Shown here one piece after another: positions 1 to 9,377 of a stretch of DNA of 64,000 nt (position 1 is the first letter of the stretch; each line of letters opens with the position of its first letter). The DNA is from Actinocrinis sp035653575 (lineage in GTDB: Bacteria; Actinomycetota; Actinomycetes; Streptomycetales; Catenulisporaceae): NCBI RefSeq assembly GCF_035653575.1, contig NZ_DASRBQ010000078.1, positions 1-64,000 of the forward strand. The letters are read 5' to 3'. The translations under genes and the position numbers were made by a program. The notes beneath the pieces were generated by a model that saw only the letters and a program-made list of their open reading frames with translations, did no database searches and was not told where the DNA came from.

Positions 1-1
1 G

Positions 2-92
2 CTAGCGGAGCGGCCCGGAGGGACAGCGCAGCGTTCAGGGCGCAGCCCGTGCGCGGCAGCGCCCTGAGTCCGTGGAGCGGGCGAGCCGCTAG
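2..92. repeat. Imperfect nested inverted repeat in non-coding edge region
   Basis: CTAGCGG at 2-8 pairs with CCGCTAG at 86-92, GGAC at 21-24 with GTCC at 68-71, and TCAGGGCGC at 35-43 with GCGCCCTGA at 59-67. All pairings are nested around one centre, so a transcript could fold into a long interrupted hairpin. The rest of positions 1-279 shows no gene I can support. The element lies downstream of the phosphotransferase gene, which reads leftward, so a terminator or structured intergenic repeat are both possible. Confidence 0.35.
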
Positions 93-279
93 GCGAGGGC
101 GCGGAGCGGGGCGGGCAGGTGGGCCAAAGCAACCACGAGCCCAACGGGAGATGCCGCGTCGTTGTCACAGCACGCTGAGAACTGATGGCGGTGGGGTCGG
201 CGCTGTGGTGGCGGGCATGCGGTTGATACTCGGTGGTTGCCTCACGCGAGGCCGGCGCCGCCGGGTTGCCGGGGGGCGG

Positions 280-1182
280 TCAGGCCGCAGCAGGCAGTTC
301 GTCTGCCATCAGGCGGCTGAGGGTGACCTGGCCCAGGTGGCTCATCGCCGGGTTGGTCACGCGGTAGTACCAGGCCGCGCCGATCGCCTGGTGGAACGCC
401 CACGCCTTGCCGCGCTGCCACTGCAGGTCGTCGCAGGCCAGGTCCTCACGCAGCTGTCGGCGCGCGGCGGCGTCCAGCAGGTGCCACGCGCAGACCAGGT
501 CGAGGGCGGGGTCCGCCGGGCCGAAGCCGCCGACGTCCAGCACGCCGACGAGTCGGTCCCCTGCGACGAGCACGTTGCCGGGGATCAGGTCGCCGTGCGT
601 CATCACGTCTTCGGGTGCGCGTGGCAGTAGCCGCAGCTGCGACCAGATCTGCCGCAGTCGTGGCACGTCGAGGAAGCCCTCGCACTTCTCGAGGCAGATC
701 TCGATCCACGGGTCGTGCTGCTCTAGATCGCCGCCGCGGCCTTCTCCGCTGAACTTGCGTCCCCGCGGGTCGATCGCGCGCACGCCGCGGATGAACTCGG
801 CCAGGTCATGCGCGAAGGCGATGGAGTCGGCCAGATCCGTCGGGGTGGCGACGTCGCCCGGAATCCAGGTCTGCACCGACCAGGGAAGCGGGTAGCCGCG
901 ACCAGGCTCGCCGACCGCGACGGGTTCGGGCGTGGGGAATCGCGTACGGCCGGCGAGTTCGCTTGCGGCCTGCGCCTCGCGCTCCATTGAACGCCGCGTG
1001 GCTTCGACGTCGTCGGGCTTGAGGGGGAACCGGGCCGCCTGATCGTCGCCGATGCGGAAGATCGCGTTGACCGTACCCTGCGATGCGACCTCTCGAATCG
1101 GATAGTCGCGCCACGCGGGGAACTGGTCGCGCACCAGGTCGCGCACCATGTCCGGCGTGATGGTCAGCTGATCGGCATGCAT
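280..1182 (-). CDS. Aminoglycoside phosphotransferase (APH) family protein
   Basis: About 300 residues with the protein-kinase-like APH fold. The catalytic loop HGDLIPGN (normally HGDxxxxN) and the metal-binding segment VLDVGGFGPADPALDL are both present. In that segment the usual Asp-Trp/Phe-Glu pattern is replaced by D-V-G-G-F-G, as in many APH-like enzymes of unknown substrate. The N-lobe has an IFRIGDDQAARFPLK strand with the ATP-anchoring Lys. An ATG at 1182 (MHADQL) follows GGGAA at short spacing; an in-frame GTG at 1194 is the alternative. The stop of the GNAT gene lies only about 15 bases upstream, so the two are probably co-transcribed. The family phosphorylates aminoglycosides, macrolides, choline or homoserine; the substrate here cannot be assigned, and a drug-resistance role is only one option. 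Confidence 0.85.
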   Translation of the reverse strand: MHADQLTITPDMVRDLVRDQFPAWRDYPIREVASQGTVNAIFRIGDDQAARFPLKPDDVEATRRSMEREAQAASELAGRTRFPTPEPVAVGEPGRGYPLPWSVQTWIPGDVATPTDLADSIAFAHDLAEFIRGVRAIDPRGRKFSGEGRGGDLEQHDPWIEICLEKCEGFLDVPRLRQIWSQLRLLPRAPEDVMTHGDLIPGNVLVAGDRLVGVLDVGGFGPADPALDLVCAWHLLDAAARRQLREDLACDDLQWQRGKAWAFHQAIGAAWYYRVTNPAMSHLGQVTLSRLMADELPAAA

Positions 1183-1197
1183 GGTTCCCGGCACGCC

Positions 1198-2187
1198 TCA
1201 GCCCCCGGTCTTGATGAGCGGCACGTCCCGGGAGAACTGCCGGAACCCGACGCTGTAGTACAGCCCACGCGCCGCGCGATGCCCCGGCGCGCCAAGGCAG
1301 GCGACCGTCATGTGAGCGGCCCCGGCAGCTTGCGCCCGCTGCATGCCGTGCAGCAGCAGCGCCCGGCCGACGCCGCGCCGCCGGTAGTGCGGATGCGTCC
1401 CGACCGGCTCGAACTCGGCGGTCCGGTTCGCCTCGTCGAGCCACATGATCGCCGAGGCAGCCATGATTCCGTCCGGCGACTCGACCAGCACGTGCAGGTC
1501 GCCGCGATAGGGCGGCGTTCTGCGCACCCCTTCGTAGGCTTCGACCGTATACGGCGACGGAGCCCAAGCGTCCAAGTGCGCCTGGACCACGGCCTGCGGC
1601 CCGGCCTCGTCCGCGGTGCGGAATCGAAACCCCTCCGGCAGCACCGGCTGCTCCACGTCGTCCAGATCCCGCACATTGAGCTGAGTCCACGAGCCGGTGT
1701 CACCGAGCGCGTCCGAATCGGGCTCATAGCCGTGCGCGGCCCATCGCTCCAAGGCGAACTTGTCAGCGGCCTGCGCGACCACCGTGCGCTCAAGTCCGAC
1801 CGTGGTGCCGTCGTACCAGTCGATCACCTCGTCGACCAGCTCGCTGTGGTCGGGATGAACCTGATATGCCAGATAGGCGCCGGTGACGTCCTTCACCGAG
1901 CCGTCGTTGCGCCGCACCCGGTGCGGCAGCGTGACCCAGCCCCAGCCGACCAGATCGTCGCCGGAGAACCACAGCCGCCGCCGCCAGCTCGCGCCGACGG
2001 AGGCGTGGCCCTTACCCCAGATCCAGGCCAGCTCGCCATACGACGCGTCGCTGTTGACCAGGTCGAGCCGCGCGGCCGTGACCCGCTGCGCCAAGCCCTG
2101 CATGAGCCGCACGTCCGTAGCGGTCACAAGATCGGCATCGCTCATGGTGCGCCACTGTGCCAGGGCCGCGCGAAGCCGTCGAACCAT
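1198..2187 (-). CDS. GNAT family N-acetyltransferase
   Basis: The C-terminal half carries the acetyl-CoA pocket: VGTHPHYRRRGVGRALL matches motif A (RxxGxG), followed by ACLGAPGHRAARGLYYSVGF as the motif B region. The N-terminal half looks like a second, degenerate GNAT lobe, giving the tandem layout common in actinomycetes. The ATG at 2187 has GGAAG six bases upstream. A GTG at 2217, overlapping the phosphatase stop, and an ATG at 2145 (MSDADL) are possible alternatives. It sits between the phosphatase gene and the APH-like gene on the same strand with almost no gaps. The acceptor substrate is unknown. Confidence 0.85.
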   Translation of the reverse strand: MVRRLRAALAQWRTMSDADLVTATDVRLMQGLAQRVTAARLDLVNSDASYGELAWIWGKGHASVGASWRRRLWFSGDDLVGWGWVTLPHRVRRNDGSVKDVTGAYLAYQVHPDHSELVDEVIDWYDGTTVGLERTVVAQAADKFALERWAAHGYEPDSDALGDTGSWTQLNVRDLDDVEQPVLPEGFRFRTADEAGPQAVVQAHLDAWAPSPYTVEAYEGVRRTPPYRGDLHVLVESPDGIMAASAIMWLDEANRTAEFEPVGTHPHYRRRGVGRALLLHGMQRAQAAGAAHMTVACLGAPGHRAARGLYYSVGFRQFSRDVPLIKTGG

Positions 2188-2209
2188 TTTCCGCTTCCGC
2201 CCACGGCGC

Positions 2210-4750
2210 CTACGCACTCGCGGCGGCTTCTTCCCGCAGCCGAATACCGATCAGGCAGGTGTCGTCATCCGTATCCGCATTGCTGTGGCTGAGCAGGTAA
2301 TCCAGCTGCTCGCCGAGCGCGGGAACCGCGACCTGGGCCGCCGCGCGCAGGTGTTCCAGCGACTGGTCCAGCGAGGCGTCTTTCCGCTCGATCAGTCCGT
2401 CCGTGTACATCATCAGCGTGTCGCCGGGATGCAGGGTGAGCTCCTGCTCGCCGTAATGGGCCTCGCCGGTCGCGCCGAGCAGCATGCCGGTCGGCAGGGG
2501 CAGCGCGGTGGCGCGGCCGTCGCGGATCAGCAGGGGCGGCGGGTGACCCGCGCGCGCCCAGCGCAGCGTCTGGCTGCTCGGGTCGTAGATGCCGCACACG
2601 GCGGTCGCGGTGACGTGGTCGGTCAGGTGGTGGGCGACCGTGTTGAGCCAGCTGAGCAGCTGCGCCGGGCCGGCCCCGGTGGCCGCGAGGCCGCGCAGGG
2701 CGTTGCGCAGCGCCACCATGTCGGTGGCCGCGTCGATGCCGTGGCCGGCCACGTCGCCGACGGCCAGCAGGACCTGCTCCGTGGGCAGCACGACCGCGTC
2801 GTACCAGTCGCCGCCGACTAGGTGGTCTGTCTCGGCCGGACGGTAGCGCACCGCGATGTCCAGGCCGGCCGCGTCGACGGGTCGCGGCGCCGAGGGCATG
2901 ATGGCCCGCTGCAGGCGCAGCGCGAGCCGGTTGCGTTCGGCCGCCTCCTGTTCCGTGTGCGCCAGCTGGTCCCGGGTGGCCGCCAGCGCGATCTCGGTCC
3001 AGTGCTGCGATGAAATGTCCTGACACGCGCCGCGCACTGCGATCAGCAGGCCGGCGTCGTCCACGACGGGCTCGGCGACGATCCGGATGTAGCGCAGCAC
3101 GCCGTCCGGGCGCTGGAGCCTGAAGGCGGCCGACGCGGCCGCGTGGCGGTGCATCAGGGCACGAAGGAAGCGGCCCAGCGCGTCCGCGTCGTCCGGGTGC
3201 GCGTGGTTCTCCAGCCGGCTGAGCGGGATCGGCTGCGCGGTGGGCGGCAGGCCGTAGAGGTCGAACAGCTGGGCGTTCCACGTCGTCTCGCCGGTGACCA
3301 GGTTCTCCTCGAAGCCGCCGATCCGGCCCAGCCGCTGCGCGTGCTGCAGCAGTGTCGCGAGCCTGGCCGCCTCGTCCTGCAGCCGCCAGTTCAGCAGCAC
3401 GCTGCGACCGAGCCGGCTGATGCCGACCGCCGCGACGGAGGACACCGGCACCTGGTCGATGCGCGCGTTGAGCACCAGCTGCTCGGTGCTGAACGGTTCG
3501 CCGGTCGCGTATACGTGCTCGACCTTGTCGAAGAGCGCGCCGGGCTCCGCGGCCAGCGGATAGGCCTCAAGCAGCGGAAGGCCGGTCACCACCGCCCGCG
3601 GCCGGCCGGCCGGATCCACGAAATTCTCATTCGTATATTCGATGACGAAGTCGACCAGCCGGCCCTCCGCGTCATGCAGGGGACAGAGAATGAGCGCCGG
3701 GTCGAGCAGGGTGTCGACGAGGTCGGTGAGCTGCGGGTCGACGGCTTGGCCCTTCGCCGTCGCAGATGCACCGGCGCGCAGGGTGGTGTGCGCGGCGATC
3801 TGCTGGCCGCCGTCGAGGGTGTAGGCGCACAGTTCGGCGAGGGCCTCCAGCTGCTTGATCACCACCGGCTGTAGGTCGCCTATGGAGTGCGGCCAGCAGA
3901 CCTCCAACACGCCGAGCACCCGGCCGCCGAGCTCGGCGGGCAGGGCCACCCGGCCTCCTTCGTCGTCGCGCCGGTTAGCCCCGATGCTGGGCACGTCGCA
4001 GTCCGCCGTGTCCGCGATGATCTGCAGGCGGCGTTCGACGACGGCCCGGCGGGCCAGCGTGGCGACGTGCGGCGGAACGTGCCGCCAGCGCTGCGCCTCC
4101 GAGGCGCTGAAACCCGCGTACCCGGCCAGCACGAGGGAACCGTCGGTGCCCAGCTCCCAAATGGCCACGGCCTGCGCGCCCAGCGGCCCGAGCGCGTGCT
4201 GCTTGAGGGACTGGGCCGCGGCCTGCGCGTCGGTGGCGCTGATCACGCCGGACTCGGCGGTGCGAAGCCGCGCGCCCGGGCTGGCTTCGGGCTCCGGGAG
4301 CTCGACGGCGGGGGAGCCGGAGAACGCCGCGATCGCGGAGTCGAGGTCCGAGTCCCGCCGGGCAAGCGCGGCGGCGGCGACGGAGCCTGCGTGCTCGCGG
4401 GCGATGCGGGTGAGCGGGTCGTTGGAGATCTCGTTGACCAGGTCCGCGGCCAGCTCAAGCGCCGGCAGCCCGCTGCGCTCGGCCAGCACGTCGAGCTGCT
4501 TCGCCGCGTCGGCCTGGCCGCAGCGCAGCCGCTCCATCAGGATGCCTTTGGCCAGCTCGACCAGGGCCCGGGCGTCCGCCGTCGTCTCAGCGTTCTGCAG
4601 CTGCACGCGCAGCCGGTCGACGGTGGCGGCCAGCCGGCCGATGCCCGGCGCGGCCTCCTCGCTCTGCTCGGCGGCCTTGGCGGTATCGGCGGCCTCGCCG
4701 GGCTCAGCCGCCGAATCGCCATCGAGTGGGGGAGTAGGGGTAAGGGTCAT
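2210..4750 (-). CDS. ANTAR-GAF-PAS-SpoIIE (PP2C-type) serine phosphatase
   Basis: A cytoplasmic 846-residue multidomain regulator with no signal peptide or membrane helix. An ANTAR RNA-binding-type helix bundle (about residues 45-110, with ELAKGILMERLRCG) is followed by a GAF domain (about 180-310), two PAS-like modules (about 330-590, the second containing YIRIVAEPVVDDAG), and a SpoIIE/PP2C domain (about 625-840). The phosphatase metal-site motifs are visible: GGDWYDAVVL, VGDVAGHGIDAA and MYTDGLIERKD. SpoIIE-type phosphatases dephosphorylate anti-sigma-antagonist (STAS) proteins in partner-switching pathways, so this protein likely tunes a sigma factor in response to a small ligand or redox signal. 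ANTAR at the N-terminus of a phosphatase is an actinomycete arrangement. It lies 59 bases downstream of the HAMP-array kinase gene and is probably co-transcribed with it. Confidence 0.9.
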   Translation of the reverse strand: MTLTPTPPLDGDSAAEPGEAADTAKAAEQSEEAAPGIGRLAATVDRLRVQLQNAETTADARALVELAKGILMERLRCGQADAAKQLDVLAERSGLPALELAADLVNEISNDPLTRIAREHAGSVAAAALARRDSDLDSAIAAFSGSPAVELPEPEASPGARLRTAESGVISATDAQAAAQSLKQHALGPLGAQAVAIWELGTDGSLVLAGYAGFSASEAQRWRHVPPHVATLARRAVVERRLQIIADTADCDVPSIGANRRDDEGGRVALPAELGGRVLGVLEVCWPHSIGDLQPVVIKQLEALAELCAYTLDGGQQIAAHTTLRAGASATAKGQAVDPQLTDLVDTLLDPALILCPLHDAEGRLVDFVIEYTNENFVDPAGRPRAVVTGLPLLEAYPLAAEPGALFDKVEHVYATGEPFSTEQLVLNARIDQVPVSSVAAVGISRLGRSVLLNWRLQDEAARLATLLQHAQRLGRIGGFEENLVTGETTWNAQLFDLYGLPPTAQPIPLSRLENHAHPDDADALGRFLRALMHRHAAASAAFRLQRPDGVLRYIRIVAEPVVDDAGLLIAVRGACQDISSQHWTEIALAATRDQLAHTEQEAAERNRLALRLQRAIMPSAPRPVDAAGLDIAVRYRPAETDHLVGGDWYDAVVLPTEQVLLAVGDVAGHGIDAATDMVALRNALRGLAATGAGPAQLLSWLNTVAHHLTDHVTATAVCGIYDPSSQTLRWARAGHPPPLLIRDGRATALPLPTGMLLGATGEAHYGEQELTLHPGDTLMMYTDGLIERKDASLDQSLEHLRAAAQVAVPALGEQLDYLLSHSNADTDDDTCLIGIRLREEAAASA

Positions 4751-4809
4751 GATTCAGTGCCGGTTCGCCCTCTGTCGGTTCTGCGGTCGGACTCTCAAGG
4801 CGCCGGGCC

Positions 4810-7800
4810 TCACAGCTTCAGGGCGCGGCGGATGCAATCGATGAGCACGGCCGCGTCCACCGGCTTGGTCACGTAGTCACTGGCGCCGGCGGCCAGGCTC
4901 TTCTCCCGGTCGCCCTGCATGGCCTTGGCGGTCACCGCGATGATCGGCAGGTCCGCCCGCTCCGGCATGGACCGGATCCGCGCCGTCGCCTCGTAACCGT
5001 CCATCTCCGGCATCATCACGTCCATCAGGATCAGCTCGATGCTCGGATCGCTGCGCAGCACCTCGATGCCCTTGACACCGTTCTCCGCGTTGAGCACCCG
5101 CATGCCGTGGAATTCCAGCATCCCGGTCAGCGCGAACACGTTGCGCGCGTCGTCGTCCACGACCAGGACCGTGCGCCCGGCCAGCCGGCTGTCGCTCTCC
5201 GGCAGTTCGGCAGGCTGCCGGCTCTCCGGCCTCGCCAGCGGCACCACGTCCGCGGGGCGCTCCGCGGTCAGGTGCAGCGCGATCCGCTCGCGCAGCTCGT
5301 CCAGGCTGGGCAGCAGCTCCAGCGGATAGTCCTGGGCATGCGCCTGGATCAGCTGCTCCTGCTCCGCGTCGAGCCGCCGGTTGTGGTGCGCCAGGACCGG
5401 GATCGCGTGCAGCGCCGGATCGTCGCTGCGGGCCTGCAGGAACCGCGCCGCGCCGTCGTCGGCCATGTTCAGTTCCAGGACCACGCAGTGGTACGGCTCG
5501 GTCGCCAGCGCCGCCGCGGCCTCCTGCGCGCCCACCGCGGTACGGATCTGCACCGGGCCGCGCCCGTCCAGCAGCGGCCTGCTGTCCGCGAGATCCGCGA
5601 CGGCGCTCTCGGCGACCAGCGAGAGCAGTCCGCGCGGCCGGTCCTCGATCACCAGCAGCCGGCGCGCGCCGGGGGCCGGGCTGTCATCAGGGTCCTGCGG
5701 AACCGAGGTGACCGTTACCGCCGCGGACGCGGACGCGTCGCCGGCCGGCCGCCGCGCGCGGTCGCGCCGGCCTGCCGCCTCGGATTCGACCACGGACACC
5801 GCCTCGGCCTGCGGCTGCGCCGCGGCCGGCTGGAGCGGGAGCGAGGCCCAGTCCGGGTGCGCGATCGGAAGGTACAGCGTGAAGGTGCTTCCCTCGCCGA
5901 CCGCGCTCTGCGCGGTGATCGCGCCGCCGAGCAGCTGTGCGATCTCCCGGCTGATGGACAGGCCAAGGCCGGTGCCGCCGTATTTGCGGCTGGTGGTGCC
6001 GTCGGCCTGCTGGAACGCGCCGAAGATGGTCTCCAGCTGCTGCTCCGGGATGCCGATACCGGTGTCGCGGACCCGGAACGCCAGCGCCGGGCCGTTGCGC
6101 CGCGCGGCCGGCGGCAGTTCCTGCTCTGAGGCCGGCTCGATGCTCAGTTCGACGCTGCCGGCCTCGGTGAACTTCACCGCGTTGGACAGCAGGTTGCGCA
6201 GCACCTGCCGCAGCCGCGAGTCGTCGGTCAGCAGCTCGCCAGGCACGTCGCTGGCCGTGCGCACCCGGAACTCCAGGCCCTTCTGCGTGGTCAGCGGGTG
6301 GAAGGTGGCCTCGACGTAGTCCAGCAGCCGGCGCAGCGAGACCCGCTCCGGGTCCACGTCCATCTTGCCCGCCTCGACCTTGGACAGGTCCAGGATGTCG
6401 TTGATCAGCTGCAGCAGATCCGAGCCCGCGGAGTGGATCACCCCGGCGTACTCGACCTGCTTGGGCGTCAGGTTCCGGGTGGGGTTCTGCGCCAGCAGCT
6501 GCGCGAGGATCAGCAGGCTGTTGAGCGGGGTGCGCAGCTCGTGGCTCATGTTGGCCAGGAACTCGGACTTGTACTTGGAGGCCAGCGCGAGCTGCTGGGC
6601 GCGCGCCTCGAGCTCCTGCCTGGCGTTCTCGATCTCCAGGTTCTTGGCCTCGATGTCGCGGTTCTGCGTTGCCAGCAGCGCGGCCTTCTCCTCCAGTTCG
6701 GCGTTCGAGCTCTGCAGCTCCTCCTGCCGCACCTGCAGCTCCTCGGAGCGGGCCTGCAGCTCGGCGGCCAGGCGCTGCGACTCGACGAGCAGCTCGTCGG
6801 TACGGGCGTTGGCCACGATCGTGTTGACGTTGACGCCGATGTTCTCCATCAGCTGCTCGAGGAACGCCCGGTGCACCGGGGTGAACGCGTGCACCGAGGC
6901 CAGCTCGATCACGCCGAGCACCTGCTCCTCGACCACGATCGGCAGCACCACGAGGTTGGACGGCGCGGTCTCGCCGAGCCCGGAGCTGATCGCCACGTAG
7001 CCGGGCGGCACGTTGTCGACCGCGATGATCCGCCGGCTGCGCGCCGCCTGCCCGACGAGCGACTGCCCGAGCCGGAACCGGGTGGGCCGGCCGCCCGGAT
7101 CGCCGTACGAGCCGATCAGCCGCAGCTCGGTGCCGCTCGGCGCGTCCTCGGCCAGGAAGAAGGCGCCGTACTGCGCGCCGACCAGCGGGGCCAGCTCGTC
7201 CATGATCAGCTCGGCGACCACCGCCAGGTCCCGCTGGCCCTGCATCAGGCCGCTGATCCCGGCCAGGTTGGACTTGAGCCAGTCCTGGTCCCGGTTCGCC
7301 CGGGTGGTCTCGCGCAGCGACTCCACCATGGCGTTGATGTTGTCCTTGAGCTCGGAGACCTCGCCCTTGGCCTCGACCGTGATCGAGCGGGTCAGGTCGC
7401 CCTCCGCGACCGCGCTGGTGACCTCGGCGATCGCGCGCACCTGCCGGGTCAGGTTCCCGGCCAGCTCGTTGACGTTCTCGGTCAGCCGCTTCCAGGTCCC
7501 CGACACGCCCTCGACCTCGGCCTGTCCGCCGAGACGACCCTCGCTGCCGACCTCGCGGGCCACGCGGGTGACCTCGGCGGCGAAGGAGGAGAGCTGGTCG
7601 ACCATCGTGTTGATGGTGGTCTTGAGCGCGAGGATCTCGCCGCGCGCGTCGACGTCGATCTTCTTGGTCAGGTCGCCCTGGGCGACCGCGGTGGTGACCT
7701 GGGCGATCGACCGCACCTGGCTGGTCAGGTTGTTCGCCATGACGTTGACGTTGTCGGTCAGGTCCTTCCAGGTTCCTGATACGCCGCGCACGGTGGCCTG

Positions 7801-9189
7801 GCCGCCGAGGTTTCCCTCGGTGCCGACCTCGCGGGCCACGCGGGTGACCTCGTCCGCGAACGCCGAGAGCGTGTCGACCATCGTGTTGATGACGTCGGCC
7901 AGCGCCGCGACCTCGCCCTTGGCCTCGACCGTGATCTTGCGGGTCAGGTCGCCCTTGGCCACCGCCTCGGCGACCTGGGCGATGGAGCGCACCTGGTTGG
8001 TCAGGTTGGAGGCCATGACGTTGACGTTGTCGGTCAGGTTCTCCCAGGTTCCTGATACGCCGCGCACGGTGGCCTGGCCGCCGAGGTTTCCCTCGGTGCC
8101 GACCTCGCGGGCCACGCGGGTGACCTCGTCCGCGAACGCGGAGAGCTGGTCGACCATCGTGTTGATGGTCTCCTTCAGCTCCAGGATCTCGCCGCGCGCG
8201 TCGACGCGGATCTTCTGGGTCAGGTCGCCCTTGGCGACCGCGGTGGTGACCTCGGCGATCGAGCGCACCTGCGCGGTGAGGTTGTCGGCCATGACGTTGA
8301 CCGACTCGGTCAGGTCCTTCCAGGTCCCTGAGACGCCCTTCACGTCCGCCTGGCCGCCCAGCCGGCCTTCCGTGCCCACCTCGCGGGCGACGCGGGTGAC
8401 CTCGGCCGCGAAGGAGGAGAGCTGGTCGACCATCGTGTTGAGGGTGTTCTTCAGCTCCAGGATCTCGCCGCGGGCGGCGACGTCGATCTTTTGGGTCAGG
8501 TCACCCTTGGCGACCGCGGTGGCGACCGCGGCGATGGACCGCACCTGGGCGGTCAGGTTGCCGGCCATGAAGTTCACCGAGTCGGTCAGGTCGCGCCAGG
8601 TTCCGGCGACGCCGGGGACCTGCGCCTGGCCGCCGAGGTTGCCCTCGGTGCCGACTTCGCGCGCAACACGCGTGACCTCCGCCGCGAAGGACGAAAGCTG
8701 GTCGACCATCGTGTTGAGGGTGTTCTTCAGCTCCAGGATCTCGCCGCGGGCCGCGACGTCGATCTTCTGGGTCAAGTCGCCCTTGGCCACCGCCGTGGCC
8801 ACCTGCGCGATGTCGCGCACCTGGGTGGTCAGGTTGCCGGCCATCGCGTTCACCGAATCGGTCAGGTCCTTCCAGGTGCCCGACACGCCGGGCACCTCGG
8901 CCTGCCCGCCAAGTCGCCCTTCCGTGCCCACCTCGCGGGCGACGCGGGTGACCTCGGAGGTGAACAAGGACAGCTGCGCGACCATGCCGTTGAACACGGT
9001 CGCGATCTCGCCCAGGACCCCGTCGTCGTTCTCGGGCAGCTGCGTGCCGAAGTCTCCGTCCCGCACCGCGGTCAGCCCGGCCAGCAGCTGGCGTAGCCCC
9101 GCCGCCTCGGCCCCCTCCGCGATCTTCGCCGAGTTCGCGGCCGTGCCCCGAACCCTCGTGACCGTATCGCCACCAGACCTGCCGGCCAT
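4810..9189 (-). CDS. HAMP-array hybrid histidine kinase (HAMP-GAF-HisKA-HATPase-REC-REC)
   Basis: A 1459-residue soluble kinase with no transmembrane segment. Residues about 120-579 consist of five consecutive 92-residue HAMP-pair repeats, with half repeats on each side, sharing the core EVTRVAREVGTEG and the phrase AVAKGDLTQKI. They are followed by GAF (about 650-790), a Gln/Glu-rich coiled coil (about 797-870), HisKA with the phospho-acceptor His883 in NMSHELRTPL, and HATPase (N box NLLSNAVKFTE, G1 DTGIGIPE, G2 GGTGLGLS). Two receiver domains follow. The last (about 1338-1459) has Asp1390 in LMDVMMPEMDG. The first (about 1177-1305) has Glu1239 where the phosphorylated Asp should be. The architecture resembles fungal group III (Nik1/Os-1) kinases and their actinobacterial relatives. 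AGGGA seven bases before ATG 9189 supports the start. Confidence 0.93.
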   Translation of the reverse strand: MAGRSGGDTVTRVRGTAANSAKIAEGAEAAGLRQLLAGLTAVRDGDFGTQLPENDDGVLGEIATVFNGMVAQLSLFTSEVTRVAREVGTEGRLGGQAEVPGVSGTWKDLTDSVNAMAGNLTTQVRDIAQVATAVAKGDLTQKIDVAARGEILELKNTLNTMVDQLSSFAAEVTRVAREVGTEGNLGGQAQVPGVAGTWRDLTDSVNFMAGNLTAQVRSIAAVATAVAKGDLTQKIDVAARGEILELKNTLNTMVDQLSSFAAEVTRVAREVGTEGRLGGQADVKGVSGTWKDLTESVNVMADNLTAQVRSIAEVTTAVAKGDLTQKIRVDARGEILELKETINTMVDQLSAFADEVTRVAREVGTEGNLGGQATVRGVSGTWENLTDNVNVMASNLTNQVRSIAQVAEAVAKGDLTRKITVEAKGEVAALADVINTMVDTLSAFADEVTRVAREVGTEGNLGGQATVRGVSGTWKDLTDNVNVMANNLTSQVRSIAQVTTAVAQGDLTKKIDVDARGEILALKTTINTMVDQLSSFAAEVTRVAREVGSEGRLGGQAEVEGVSGTWKRLTENVNELAGNLTRQVRAIAEVTSAVAEGDLTRSITVEAKGEVSELKDNINAMVESLRETTRANRDQDWLKSNLAGISGLMQGQRDLAVVAELIMDELAPLVGAQYGAFFLAEDAPSGTELRLIGSYGDPGGRPTRFRLGQSLVGQAARSRRIIAVDNVPPGYVAISSGLGETAPSNLVVLPIVVEEQVLGVIELASVHAFTPVHRAFLEQLMENIGVNVNTIVANARTDELLVESQRLAAELQARSEELQVRQEELQSSNAELEEKAALLATQNRDIEAKNLEIENARQELEARAQQLALASKYKSEFLANMSHELRTPLNSLLILAQLLAQNPTRNLTPKQVEYAGVIHSAGSDLLQLINDILDLSKVEAGKMDVDPERVSLRRLLDYVEATFHPLTTQKGLEFRVRTASDVPGELLTDDSRLRQVLRNLLSNAVKFTEAGSVELSIEPASEQELPPAARRNGPALAFRVRDTGIGIPEQQLETIFGAFQQADGTTSRKYGGTGLGLSISREIAQLLGGAITAQSAVGEGSTFTLYLPIAHPDWASLPLQPAAAQPQAEAVSVVESEAAGRRDRARRPAGDASASAAVTVTSVPQDPDDSPAPGARRLLVIEDRPRGLLSLVAESAVADLADSRPLLDGRGPVQIRTAVGAQEAAAALATEPYHCVVLELNMADDGAARFLQARSDDPALHAIPVLAHHNRRLDAEQEQLIQAHAQDYPLELLPSLDELRERIALHLTAERPADVVPLARPESRQPAELPESDSRLAGRTVLVVDDDARNVFALTGMLEFHGMRVLNAENGVKGIEVLRSDPSIELILMDVMMPEMDGYEATARIRSMPERADLPIIAVTAKAMQGDREKSLAAGASDYVTKPVDAAVLIDCIRRALKL

Positions 9190-9377
9190 GAAGCGTCCCT
9201 ATCCCTCTTCGCCGTTAGGCGACCCACAACGCGAACGGCCCGGATACCCGTGATCACCGGTTCCATGCGAGCCGATTTCGAGAATCTTCGGGCCGATCGA
9301 GGAGCGCGCCGCCGTTCACTGAGTCCTCCGCCCTAGACCTTGCTTACCCTAACTAAGCTTTCGTAAGGTGGTCGATT

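Noticed and set aside
49..630. Plus-strand frame of 193 codons at the window edge
   Set aside because: Mostly antisense to the APH-family gene, Arg/Gly/Ala-rich, with no homology; the first 279 bases are better described as non-coding.
7460..8920. 276-bp DNA repeats as a possible minisatellite or insertion
   Set aside because: They are in-frame HAMP domain repeats within one protein and need no separate explanation.
7013..9253. Long plus-strand frame of 746 codons opposite the HAMP kinase
   Set aside because: It is antisense to a protein with clear HAMP/HisKA homology, its translation is Ser/Thr/Arg-rich low complexity with repeated phrases that mirror the HAMP repeats, and it has no start signals. 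It arises from GC-rich codon use.
9341..9360. IdeR/DmdR iron box
   Set aside because: At best about 12 of 19 consensus positions match and the dyad is poor, so it is mentioned only as a loose resemblance.
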